DNA of 39,972 nt from IMG/VR virus record IMGVR_UViG_3300022752_000161, positions 1-39,972 of that record; one strand, 5' to 3'. Source of the DNA: a virus. The notes under the pieces were generated by a model. It had not been told where the DNA came from, made no database searches, and saw only the letters and a program-made list of their open reading frames with translations. The translations under genes and the position numbers were made by a program. Positions 6,256-14,402 of this stretch are shown piece after piece (within the stretch, counting starts at the first letter, position 1; each line of letters starts with the position of its first letter).

Positions 6256-7285
6256 ACAGACCATAGAACGCTCAATAATGCGGTGGGAAGATTACACATA
6301 CACTCTTACGCCATTTGAGCAACATCAAGGCTTATGGTGGAAGCGAGAAGATCACTTCGCCCCGCTCGGATACGGCGGACCAAACGGAAGCAAGCTGCGC
6401 CAATTATTATTTCTAATAGATCAATATGTGGCAAAAGGTGGCAACGCTGGACTAATCACGGGCGCAAGTGTTTTATCTCCGCAGCTCTCGATGAGCGCAT
6501 TGGTATCTAAGCATTACGGACTCACGCCTACGCTGATACTTGGAGCGACTAAGCCGGAAACGGCTATCAAGCACGAAAATGTTTATATTGCCGCCGCAGC
6601 TGGAGCAGAGTTTATTTATACGCCCGTAGGCTATAACCCGGCTTTACAACGCGCAGTAAAGCAACACTCAGAGTCCGAGCGCTACAAAGATCATTACCGC
6701 TTGTGCTACGGAATTACGACACCGGAAGACGCTGCTGATGACGATATCCGAGCGTTTCACGAAGTAGGTGCGTATCAAGTCAAGAACCTGCCGCCACACA
6801 TCACCACGCTAGGTATGACGGCGGGTTCGTGTAACTCTTGCGTATCGGTGCTATATGGAATTGCTAAGTATCGCCCCGCAGACTTAGAGCGCGTTATTTT
6901 GTTTGGTATCGGTCCTACCCGGCTCAACTTTATTGAAGAAAGATTACGCAGGATCGAGAACGCCACAGGCATAGCCATACTGGATCTATTTCGCCGCAAA
7001 TATCATCATCACCGAGATCTCGAAGCAGAACATCAGACCGGTGGAGAGATCTTGATAGAGCATTACGATCTTCACCACACTAAGTTCTCCGGCTATCAGG
7101 ACAAAATGCCTTACGAGCTGAGAGACAAGTCAATATCGTTCCACCCAACTTACGAAGGAAAGGCACTTACTTATATGGATCGCAATAGGGGAATGTTTGA
7201 GTGGTATCACGAACCTGACGGGAAAGCAGCATTTTGGATCGTAGGTAGCCAACCCAACCGGGAGATAGTCGAGCGAGCGTTATGA
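6224..7285 (+). CDS. PLP-dependent fold-type-II enzyme of the modification cassette
   Basis: The product (353 aa, or 349 from the ATG at 6236) looks like the tryptophan-synthase-beta / ACC-deaminase / D-cysteine-desulfhydrase superfamily. KREDHFAPLGYGG leads to NGSKLRQLLFL, whose Lys (residue 57, or 53 from the second ATG) should form the Schiff base with PLP. GLITGASVLSPQLSMSALVS matches the Rossmann-like segment after it. TAGSCNSCVS occupies the place of the glycine-rich phosphate-binding loop. In thymidine hypermodification pathways, PLP enzymes remodel the amino acid attached to the base, for example by decarboxylation. This fold would more naturally catalyse elimination or replacement at C-beta, so the chemistry may differ. 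It overlaps the kinase gene by four bases. Confidence 0.8.
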   Translation: MNTTMNTIFPEQTIERSIMRWEDYTYTLTPFEQHQGLWWKREDHFAPLGYGGPNGSKLRQLLFLIDQYVAKGGNAGLITGASVLSPQLSMSALVSKHYGLTPTLILGATKPETAIKHENVYIAAAAGAEFIYTPVGYNPALQRAVKQHSESERYKDHYRLCYGITTPEDAADDDIRAFHEVGAYQVKNLPPHITTLGMTAGSCNSCVSVLYGIAKYRPADLERVILFGIGPTRLNFIEERLRRIENATGIAILDLFRRKYHHHRDLEAEHQTGGEILIEHYDLHHTKFSGYQDKMPYELRDKSISFHPTYEGKALTYMDRNRGMFEWYHEPDGKAAFWIVGSQPNREIVERAL

Positions 7286-7818
7286 AGACTATTTACCTAA
7301 TCGGCGCACCGGGATCCGGCAAAACAACTCTTACCGAAGCCTTTACTCGGAACTGGATCGAAGTAGCCAAGCACGATGATCCGGTTAAGTGGCGAGAACA
7401 TCAGACTCCCTACGGAACGGCTATTTCGCTGGGCTGGCTGCGCCCTACCTTTGGGGGAACCGACACATTGGGAAATGCCGCGATACTGGAGATTGAGCCT
7501 TGGTATCCGACAATAAATCATGACATTGTGTATGGAGAAGGTGACCGCTTAGCCAATAAGCGCTTTTTTGATCTAGCAATTATGTATGGAGAGTTCCATT
7601 TGTTTTACCTAGATACTCACCCGGACAGAGCTGCGCAACGGCGAAAAGCAAGAGCTGCGATTACTGGTAAAGAGCAGAACCCGTCATGGGTCAAGGGTCG
7701 AGAGACCAAGCACCGTAATTTAGCAATCGAATACAACGCAACATTTATTCCTGATGCCTTGACTCCGGATGAAGGCGCAAGCATAATTCGCGAAGTAGTA
7801 TTTCCTACATTACAGTAA
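7282..7818 (+). CDS. P-loop kinase, probable hydroxymethyl-pyrimidine DNA kinase
   Basis: The 178-aa product begins with a beta-strand and a perfect Walker A, GAPGSGKTT (8-16). RPTFGGTDTLGNAAI is a segment seen in phage P-loop proteins of this type. DIVYGEGDRLANKRFFD follows, then a strand plus LDTHPDRAAQRRKAR, which looks like a lid/arginine region. In known hypermodification systems, a kinase phosphorylates the hydroxymethyl base in DNA to make the leaving group for the amino acid transferase. The context here fits that role. Alternatives are a deoxynucleotide kinase or generic small-molecule kinase. It is ATGA-coupled to the PLP gene and only five bases separate it from the terminase small subunit. 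Confidence 0.75.
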   Translation: MKTIYLIGAPGSGKTTLTEAFTRNWIEVAKHDDPVKWREHQTPYGTAISLGWLRPTFGGTDTLGNAAILEIEPWYPTINHDIVYGEGDRLANKRFFDLAIMYGEFHLFYLDTHPDRAAQRRKARAAITGKEQNPSWVKGRETKHRNLAIEYNATFIPDALTPDEGASIIREVVFPTLQ

Positions 7819-7822
7819 ATAC

Positions 7823-8314
7823 ATGGCAGGAAAAAAACAGCGTAAAGTGCCGGATCCGGACATTATTGATCGCGAACTCGCAGTAGTCGAGTTACGCAGA
7901 ACAGGGGAAACTTGGGATCGAATAGCGAAGGTAGTTGGCTACGCGAACGCAGCAGGGGCATACAAGGCTTACAAGCGCGCTTTATTGCGGACCCTACAAC
8001 AACCTACGGAAGAAATGCGGGATCTCGAATTAGACCGGCTGGACCGGCTACAAAGGGCATACTGGAAGCGAGCCATAGACGGGGAGACGCGAGCTGCGGA
8101 TTTTATCTTGAGAGTAATAGATCGCCGCGCCAAGATCTTGGGCTTAGACGCTCCGCAGAAGATACAAGCGGAAGTGGTGAATTATGACGGAAGCAGCAAC
8201 ATTGACTCCGATATCGAACGAATTATCCGATTACTCGACCAAGTGGATTCGAGCCGCCCGCTACAAGTGGAGAGCGGAATTAGCGAGAGCGGAACAATTA
8301 CCGCCGGAGAGTGA
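7823..8314 (+). CDS. terS: Terminase small subunit
   Basis: The 163-aa product has an N-terminal helix-turn-helix-like part (ELRRTGETWDRIAKVVGY) and a long oligomerisation helix (RDLELDRLDRLQRAYWKRA), as in actinophage TerS proteins, which recognise phage DNA and stimulate TerL. It starts five bases after the kinase gene with no obvious Shine-Dalgarno, suggesting translation depends on ribosomes finishing the modification genes. Its last 131 bases also encode the start of the large subunit in another frame. Confidence 0.85.
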   Translation: MAGKKQRKVPDPDIIDRELAVVELRRTGETWDRIAKVVGYANAAGAYKAYKRALLRTLQQPTEEMRDLELDRLDRLQRAYWKRAIDGETRAADFILRVIDRRAKILGLDAPQKIQAEVVNYDGSSNIDSDIERIIRLLDQVDSSRPLQVESGISESGTITAGE

Positions 8315-9563
8315 TTGGCACATTTGGCTTTATATGGCTGGGCGCGGCGCTGGGAAGACTCGAACGGCGGCTGAGTGGCTGGCATGGGAAGCAATAAAAC
8401 AACCCGGAACGCGGTGGGCAATAGTTGCGCCTACCTTCTCTGACGCAAGAGATACCTGCGCCGAAGGAGAGTCAGGCGTAATCTCGATCTTGCGTAGATA
8501 CAGAATGCTGAGCAGCTGGAACCGATCTATCGGAGAGATCTTATTGCGTAATGGATCTAGGATAAAGTTATTCTCAGCAGATCAGCCGGATCGCTTTCGC
8601 GGTCCGCAACATCATGGCGCTTGGTGTGATGAGTTAGCGGCATATAGATATTCAGACGCTTGGGATCAATTACAATTTGGATTACGCTTAGGCGATAAGC
8701 CGCGCATTATCGTTACTACTACCCCGCGCCCTACCCCGTTAATCCGAGCGCTCGCCAACCGCGATGACGGCTCAGTAGTAATCACTCGCGGATCTACTTT
8801 CGATAACGCGGCTAACTTAGCACCTAGCGCGTTGCTGGAGTTACAGGCACGATACAACAATACCCGGCTAGGTCGGCAGGAATTATACGGAGAGATCCTT
8901 GAAGATGTAGAAGGCGCGTTATGGACTAAGGGCTTAATAGATCGAAATAGACTAAATAAAGCACCAAGTTTGGCACGAATTGTTGTATCCATAGATCCGG
9001 CAGTAACGAATACCAAAGACTCTGACGAAACCGGAATAATCGTGTGCGGATCTGACGCAGCTGGACATGGCTACCTACTAGGAGATTACTCATTTCGGGG
9101 ATCGCCGCTTGATTGGGCTTCGAAGGCAGTATCGGTGTTTGATGAGTTTAAGGCTGACTCGATCCTAGTAGAAGTTAATCAAGGTGGAGATATGGTTACG
9201 AGCGTTCTCCAACAGATCCGGCTGGGCTTACCGATCCGCGAAGTGCGAGCGCATGTTGGTAAAAGACTCCGAGCTGAGCCGATAGCAGCCATGTATGAGC
9301 AGGGGCGTATTCACCACATTGGCGAGTTTGCGCAGCTAGAAGATCAAATGACTCTCTGGACTCCGGAAGAAGTTAATTCACCGGATCGCCTTGACGCTAT
9401 GGTTCAAGGTTTTGCGGATCTTCTTGGTACTATTAATGTTGCGAATTACTTTGGAGCGCTCGCTAATTTCTGCCGAAAATGCGGATTACCTATGCCGAAA
9501 TCAATGAGCCATTGTAGTAAGTGCGGAACGGCTATGATAGCGCCGGATAGTAAAGGAGTATAA
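8184..9563 (+). CDS. terL: Terminase large subunit with C-terminal zinc ribbon
   Basis: The 459-aa product has the packaging ATPase motifs GRGAGKT (Walker A, 53-59) and GAWCDE (Walker B plus catalytic Glu, 145-150), and TTTPRP (178-183) as the coupling segment. The RNase-H-like nuclease has D271 in VSIDPAVTN and D404 in DRLDAMV. Residues 430-447 carry CRKC and CSKC, a zinc-ribbon tail that many TerL proteins lack. It threads DNA into proheads and cuts concatemers. The 131-base overlap with TerS is unusual, but the overlapping residues WRAELARAEQLPPESDW look like genuine TerL sequence. Confidence 0.95.
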   Translation: MTEAATLTPISNELSDYSTKWIRAARYKWRAELARAEQLPPESDWHIWLYMAGRGAGKTRTAAEWLAWEAIKQPGTRWAIVAPTFSDARDTCAEGESGVISILRRYRMLSSWNRSIGEILLRNGSRIKLFSADQPDRFRGPQHHGAWCDELAAYRYSDAWDQLQFGLRLGDKPRIIVTTTPRPTPLIRALANRDDGSVVITRGSTFDNAANLAPSALLELQARYNNTRLGRQELYGEILEDVEGALWTKGLIDRNRLNKAPSLARIVVSIDPAVTNTKDSDETGIIVCGSDAAGHGYLLGDYSFRGSPLDWASKAVSVFDEFKADSILVEVNQGGDMVTSVLQQIRLGLPIREVRAHVGKRLRAEPIAAMYEQGRIHHIGEFAQLEDQMTLWTPEEVNSPDRLDAMVQGFADLLGTINVANYFGALANFCRKCGLPMPKSMSHCSKCGTAMIAPDSKGV

Positions 9564-9907
9564 TGGCAGTCGCGTATAACACAACAATAGATCAAGGCGC
9601 GGATTGGTATTTAACAATAACTTATGAAAATCCAAACGGCACTGCGATCAATATTACTAACTACACTGCTGCCTTACAGATTCGTTCGTTACCTTCTGAT
9701 CCGACAACAGTACTATCGCTTTCTACGGGAAGTGGGATTACCATTACCGGAGCAACAGGAACAGTTGCCGTTCATGCTACCGCCGCGCAAACAAGGGCAA
9801 TAGACGAAGGCAATTACTACTATGATTTAGAAATTACCGCGCCTACCGGCGTAGTAACCCGTCTAGTGCAAGGGCAGGTTGTAGTGAGTGCGGAAGTGAC
9901 TCGATGA
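9563..9907 (+). CDS. Small beta-rich virion-associated protein
   Basis: The 114-aa product opens with IDQGADWYLTITYENPNG and continues with an alternating-strand Ig-like pattern ending in VTRLVQGQVVVSAEVTR. Similar short proteins occur upstream of fibre genes in many siphoviruses (BppU-like N-terminal domains), so an attachment-structure role is likely. It shares one base with the TerL stop (TAATG) and four with the next gene. Confidence 0.7.
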   Translation: MAVAYNTTIDQGADWYLTITYENPNGTAINITNYTAALQIRSLPSDPTTVLSLSTGSGITITGATGTVAVHATAAQTRAIDEGNYYYDLEITAPTGVVTRLVQGQVVVSAEVTR

Positions 9908-10194
9908 GCGAAGATACAATAGTAGTAACGCCGATAATCAATCAGATTACTGTCGCAGCTCCGGGTCCGCAAGGTCCGGCTGGAGCCTTTACGCCAAGCG
10001 ATATCGCTTATACCCATACGCAATCAGTATCAAGTGCGACATGGACAATAAATCACAATCTAGGCTTTAATCCGGTAGCAGTTGTATTAGACTCTGCCGG
10101 AACTCAATGCGAAGGCGCTATTTCTTACCCAAGCGTTAATCAAATGGTGATAACCTTTACGGGTGCTTTCACCGGCGTAGCATACATAGTTTAG
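9904..10194 (+). CDS. Short fibre-like protein with collagen-like triplets
   Basis: The 96-aa product contains PGPQGPAG (20-27), a minimal collagen-like stretch typical of phage appendages. A beta domain follows with WTINHNLGFNPVAVVLDS. The same NHNLG-type module recurs near the end of the next protein (ITHNLGTRDVVVTVYE), which suggests shared ancestry of the two tips. It probably assembles as a trimer with its neighbours. ATGA coupling links it to the gene before. Confidence 0.7.
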   Translation: MSEDTIVVTPIINQITVAAPGPQGPAGAFTPSDIAYTHTQSVSSATWTINHNLGFNPVAVVLDSAGTQCEGAISYPSVNQMVITFTGAFTGVAYIV

Positions 10195-10204
10195 GAGAAC
10201 ACAC

Positions 10205-11641
10205 ATGGCGCGCAAGTTTCTAGTCTCACTCGATCTCACCAAAAACGAATTACAGAACGCGGCAATTCAAAACCTTGCTTCGGCTCCTGCTTCTCCTGCC
10301 ACCGGGCAGATTTACTTCAACACAGTTGATGCTGCGCTTTATATCTACAATGGAACGCGTTGGGAAATTGCCGGTAACGCAATTCTTTCCGGGTTGCTGG
10401 CTTCTCGACCATTGGCAAATGCGGTAGATACTGGAACTATTTACTACGCCACCGACACTTATCTTTTCTATTACTCAGACGGATCTACTTGGACACAGAC
10501 AAATGCGTTCGGATCCGTAACTGCGCAAACTACATACGGCGCTGCGAGTGGTAACGGAACTGCGACTACTTATGCTCGCGCAGATCATACTCATGGAACT
10601 CCTGCGCTTGGAACTTCTACGCCAAACGCAATCTCCGGAGCAGCTGGATCTGCTGGAAGCGCAACTGTTCCTTCGAAAGAAGATCACACACACGCTTTCA
10701 CGCCAAGTCAAGATCTCAACATGCAAGGCTTCAAACTTGCCAACTTAGCAACACCAACAGTAAGCACAGACGCAGCAACTAAGCAATATGTTGATGATGT
10801 TGCGCAAGGTTTGAATATTCATCAGGCTTCCTATGCCGCAACTACCGCTAACTTAAACGCGACTTATAGCAATGGCACTAGCGGCGTAGGAGCAACATTA
10901 ACTAACGCTGGAACGCAAGCTGCTTTTACAACTGACGGCTTAACGCCTTCGGTTAATAATCGTATTCTTGTAAAAAATCAAACTACTACTTCTCAAAATG
11001 GTATTTACACACTCACCACAGTAGGTAGCGGATCTACTAACTGGGTGCTTACCCGCGCAACCGACTTTGACACCGCAGTAGAGATCGCCGGCGGTGACTT
11101 TACTTTTGTAGATAACGGAACGCTCTACGCCAACACAGGCTGGGTGTGTGTCGATGAAGTAACAACAGTAGGCACAGATCCTATTGTGTTTCAACAGTTT
11201 TCCGGCGCTGGAACCTATACTGCTTCAAACGGCGTAGTTCTTAACGGCACAGTTTTCTCATTCGCTCCACGATCCGGCTACGGATTACAAACCGGCGCAA
11301 GTGGCGCAGAAATCAAACTTGCTACTACTTCCGGACTTAATTTAACTTCGGATCTAGCAGTAGGCGCTGGTAATGGTATTTCAGTTCTTACCAACACAGT
11401 TGCTATTGACTCATCAGTGGTAGTCAGTAAATACGCAACTACTTTCGGTGACGGATCCGCTACTTCTTACACAATAACCCATAATCTCGGAACGCGTGAT
11501 GTTGTAGTCACAGTATATGAAGCGAGCGGTAGTTACGCAGAAGTAATTTGCGATGTAGCGCACGCTACTACCAATACTGTTACGCTCGCATTCTCCGTAG
11601 CACCTACAAGCAATCAATATCGAGTAGTCGTACACGCGTAG
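10205..11641 (+). CDS. Tail fibre / virion appendage protein
   Basis: The 478-aa product is rich in Thr, Ser, Gly and Ala and predicted beta. It begins with LDLTKNELQNAAIQNL and ASPATGQIYFNT, a start shared by many phage fibre proteins. ADHTHG and KEDHTHA are metal-binding HxH motifs found in trimeric fibres. STDAATKQYVDD is the classic fibre motif, and the C-terminus is the NHNLG-type domain seen in the preceding gene. It likely contacts the host surface. Its place between terminase and portal rather than with the tail is typical of some actinophages. Confidence 0.82.
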   Translation: MARKFLVSLDLTKNELQNAAIQNLASAPASPATGQIYFNTVDAALYIYNGTRWEIAGNAILSGLLASRPLANAVDTGTIYYATDTYLFYYSDGSTWTQTNAFGSVTAQTTYGAASGNGTATTYARADHTHGTPALGTSTPNAISGAAGSAGSATVPSKEDHTHAFTPSQDLNMQGFKLANLATPTVSTDAATKQYVDDVAQGLNIHQASYAATTANLNATYSNGTSGVGATLTNAGTQAAFTTDGLTPSVNNRILVKNQTTTSQNGIYTLTTVGSGSTNWVLTRATDFDTAVEIAGGDFTFVDNGTLYANTGWVCVDEVTTVGTDPIVFQQFSGAGTYTASNGVVLNGTVFSFAPRSGYGLQTGASGAEIKLATTSGLNLTSDLAVGAGNGISVLTNTVAIDSSVVVSKYATTFGDGSATSYTITHNLGTRDVVVTVYEASGSYAEVICDVAHATTNTVTLAFSVAPTSNQYRVVVHA

Positions 11642-11658
11642 TAAAAAGGGAGATACAC

Positions 11659-13503
11659 ATGGGTCTTCGTGACCGTATCGCAAAAGCATTACTGGCTGGA
11701 GACTTAGACAAAAAGCCAAATCTGCCGGCTGGTGCTACTACCATGTCGGAAAACGAAATGCGTAACGCAGCTCTTAATCAGATTGCGCAGAACTACGGCA
11801 ACTCCAACCCATTACCGCGTAACCCTTGGTTGAACATGGTTCCGTTCGGTCCGGGTATGCCGATTACTCCGGGAGCAATCAATCCTTTACGCCCTGACGG
11901 CAGACCGGATCCGCGCCGCTACGAATACCAAGTAGCACAAAACATCAACATCACCGAAACACGCCTTGTTCCTTTTAAGACTCTGCGAGCTGCGGCAGAT
12001 CAGATAGATATATTGCGGCGTTGTATTGAAGTATTAAAGAGCAAGATTACTGGGCTGGATTGGGATATTGTTTTAGGCACAGACGCTTCCGAAAAAATCG
12101 CTGCTGAGTCCGGCGGGGATCATGTTCGCGCTATGGCGAAGGCTCGCCAAGAATATACCGATGAAATAAACCGCCTGAGAACATTTTGGGAAAATCCGGA
12201 CAAGGCTAACGGGCTTACTTTTTCGGATTGGTTGATGATTGCTTTAGAAGAGATCCTAGTTATTGACGCTTGGGCAGTTTGGCCGCAAATGAGCGTTGGG
12301 GGAGATCTCTACGGCTTGCAGATCCTTGACGGATCTACAATTAAGCCATTACTGGATGATCGCGGAATGCGCCCTATGCCGCCCAACTCAGCTTTCCAAC
12401 AGATCCTATACGGCTTTCCACGCGCCGAATTTACCGCCAATGACGATGATCCGAAGGCAGACGGCGAATTTACTGCTGATGACTTGGCATATATGGTCCG
12501 TAATCGCCGCACAATTAGCGTATATGGGCAATCTCCTACTGAGCGAGCGCTACCCCTAGCCGATATTTACTTGCGCCGCCAACAATGGATCCGAGCCGAA
12601 TACACAGACGGCGTATTGCCGGAGTTGATGTTTGAAACAGACGCTACTTGGGGAAGTAATCCGGAGCTGCTACGCGCTTACGAAAATATCTTTAACGATG
12701 ATCTTTCAGGGCAAACTGAACAACGCAAGCGCGCTCGCTTATTGCCTAGCGGTATGAAGCCGGTTCAATACGAAGGCTATGGCGAGAAATTCAAAGACAC
12801 GCTCGATGACTACTTGATTACTTCGATCTGCGGACACTACGGAGTCCAACCGGCAGAAATCGGCTTTTCTCCTAAAGCCGGACTCGGTGGGGCTGGATTT
12901 GAAGAAGGTAGGGCTTCGAGCGCAGAAGCAATCGGAGCGCAACCGCTTGTTAATTGGATTAACAAAATGCTTACTAACCTTTCTTACACTTATCTCGGCA
13001 TGCCACGCGAATTAGAGTTTAGATTAATGACTTCTAAGCGACTAGATAACGAAGAAAACGCTCGTAAGGCTCAGATCGAAGTCACAAGTGCCGGTAAAAC
13101 TATTAACGAACGCAGATCTGAAATGGGATTGCCTTTACTCGATACTCCGCAAGCCGATATGCCGTTATTGGTTGGTGGCGCGGGGATCTATTTATTCTCG
13201 CCTGACGGGATTATTAACGCGGCTGATGTAGTAAGCGCTCCGGCTCTTGCTGGATCCGAAGCAGCTCCGGCAGCTCCGACTACGGAAGTAGGAGAAAAGC
13301 CGCAGGTAGAGCCAAGCGCTGAGCAAGAAGAAACAATCGAAGAAGAAGTCAAGGCATTTCTAAAGTGGGCAAGTAAAGGCAAACGCGCTCGCCAATTTGA
13401 GTTTTACGAAATAGATCCGGTAGTAGGGGAAGCGCTTAATCGTTGCGCGTTCGAAGGAGATCTCGAAACCGCTCGATCTATTGCTAAAGCGTATATCTCA
13501 TGA
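11659..13503 (+). CDS. Portal protein
   Basis: The 614-aa product matches phage portal proteins: TRLVPFKTLRAAADQIDILRRCI and KITGLDWDI in the N-terminal wing, a stem/crown region, and long C-terminal helices. Twelve copies form the head vertex through which DNA enters. ATG at 11659, preceded by AAAAGGGAGA, was preferred to a start at 11548 inside the fibre gene. The last 100 residues are an acidic linker followed by a small helical domain (FLKWASKGKRARQFEF). It overlaps the MuF gene by four bases. Confidence 0.92.
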   Translation: MGLRDRIAKALLAGDLDKKPNLPAGATTMSENEMRNAALNQIAQNYGNSNPLPRNPWLNMVPFGPGMPITPGAINPLRPDGRPDPRRYEYQVAQNINITETRLVPFKTLRAAADQIDILRRCIEVLKSKITGLDWDIVLGTDASEKIAAESGGDHVRAMAKARQEYTDEINRLRTFWENPDKANGLTFSDWLMIALEEILVIDAWAVWPQMSVGGDLYGLQILDGSTIKPLLDDRGMRPMPPNSAFQQILYGFPRAEFTANDDDPKADGEFTADDLAYMVRNRRTISVYGQSPTERALPLADIYLRRQQWIRAEYTDGVLPELMFETDATWGSNPELLRAYENIFNDDLSGQTEQRKRARLLPSGMKPVQYEGYGEKFKDTLDDYLITSICGHYGVQPAEIGFSPKAGLGGAGFEEGRASSAEAIGAQPLVNWINKMLTNLSYTYLGMPRELEFRLMTSKRLDNEENARKAQIEVTSAGKTINERRSEMGLPLLDTPQADMPLLVGGAGIYLFSPDGIINAADVVSAPALAGSEAAPAAPTTEVGEKPQVEPSAEQEETIEEEVKAFLKWASKGKRARQFEFYEIDPVVGEALNRCAFEGDLETARSIAKAYIS

Positions 13504-14402
13504 TTTGGGGCGCTCATCAGGCAGACGGGCGCATAGCTGCGAATAACGCTCGAAAGATCCGAGCTGCGTTAGGGCTGGAGATTAATGCCCGCCAAGTGTA
13601 TGACCGGTATCTTGAAACTCAACCTACTGTAAGCGACAACATAGCCCAAGATCGAGCCAAAGCCCGCGCATGGGCAATGCTGAATGTCGGACTTAACGAA
13701 GACGCTTTATACCAAGTCTTATCTAGGTTATGGGCAGAAGGCGTGGTTACTGGCTACGCGGCGGCAGAAGAATTAATAACACAACTAGAACGCCGAAGAT
13801 CTCGTAAAATTGCTAAAGAAAACACTTATATTGATTGGGCAAACTGGAAGCCCGGTGATCTAGCTGCTGCGGCGCTGGTCCGACCTAAAGGTGCTTTAGC
13901 CCGCTTACTGGAGCAAGCTGCGGTTAGCATTAGATCTTTAGCGAAAGAGACTTACAATGAACTCGGAACAGCAATTGCAGACTCTCTGGCGGTTGGCTTG
14001 TCTCCGGAACGCGCAGCCAAACTCATTAACGACAAGATCCGGAACCCAAAGCGATCTCTTACTATTGCGATTACTGAACTTAACCGCGCTATGTCTGCCG
14101 CCGCAATCGAACGATACCGACAAGCCGAAATAGAATATATGGAGTGGTCGGTTAGCGATCCTTGCCCTATCTGTGCGCAGAACGCTGGACAAGTGGTTCA
14201 AATGGGCGGAACATTTAATTCCGGATCTACGCAACCGCCCGCACACCCAAATTGTCGATGTGTTTTATTACCGGTAATTCCTGAGTATGACGATAACGGG
14301 GTGATAGATGTTGCGCCTAAAACTGCTAAGATTACTGCCCAAGATCTTGCTCGATTAGACGCAGCTCTTAACAACATAGAAATAGAGTGGGTGAATTTAT
14401 AG
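13500..14402 (+). CDS. MuF-like minor head protein
   Basis: The 300-aa product ends with the MuF (SPP1 gp7-like) zinc-binding pattern: CPIC (222-225), then HPNCRC (249-254). The N-terminal 200 residues are helical, as in proteins that bind the portal and enter the head. Such proteins help organise DNA exit or are ejected into the host. It starts within the portal stop (ATGA) and ends one base into the protease gene. Confidence 0.9.
   Translation: MIWGAHQADGRIAANNARKIRAALGLEINARQVYDRYLETQPTVSDNIAQDRAKARAWAMLNVGLNEDALYQVLSRLWAEGVVTGYAAAEELITQLERRRSRKIAKENTYIDWANWKPGDLAAAALVRPKGALARLLEQAAVSIRSLAKETYNELGTAIADSLAVGLSPERAAKLINDKIRNPKRSLTIAITELNRAMSAAAIERYRQAEIEYMEWSVSDPCPICAQNAGQVVQMGGTFNSGSTQPPAHPNCRCVLLPVIPEYDDNGVIDVAPKTAKITAQDLARLDAALNNIEIEWVNL

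Noticed and set aside
9961-9984. Collagen-like fibre domain
   Set aside because: Only two to three Gly-X-Y triplets are present, too few for a stable collagen helix.
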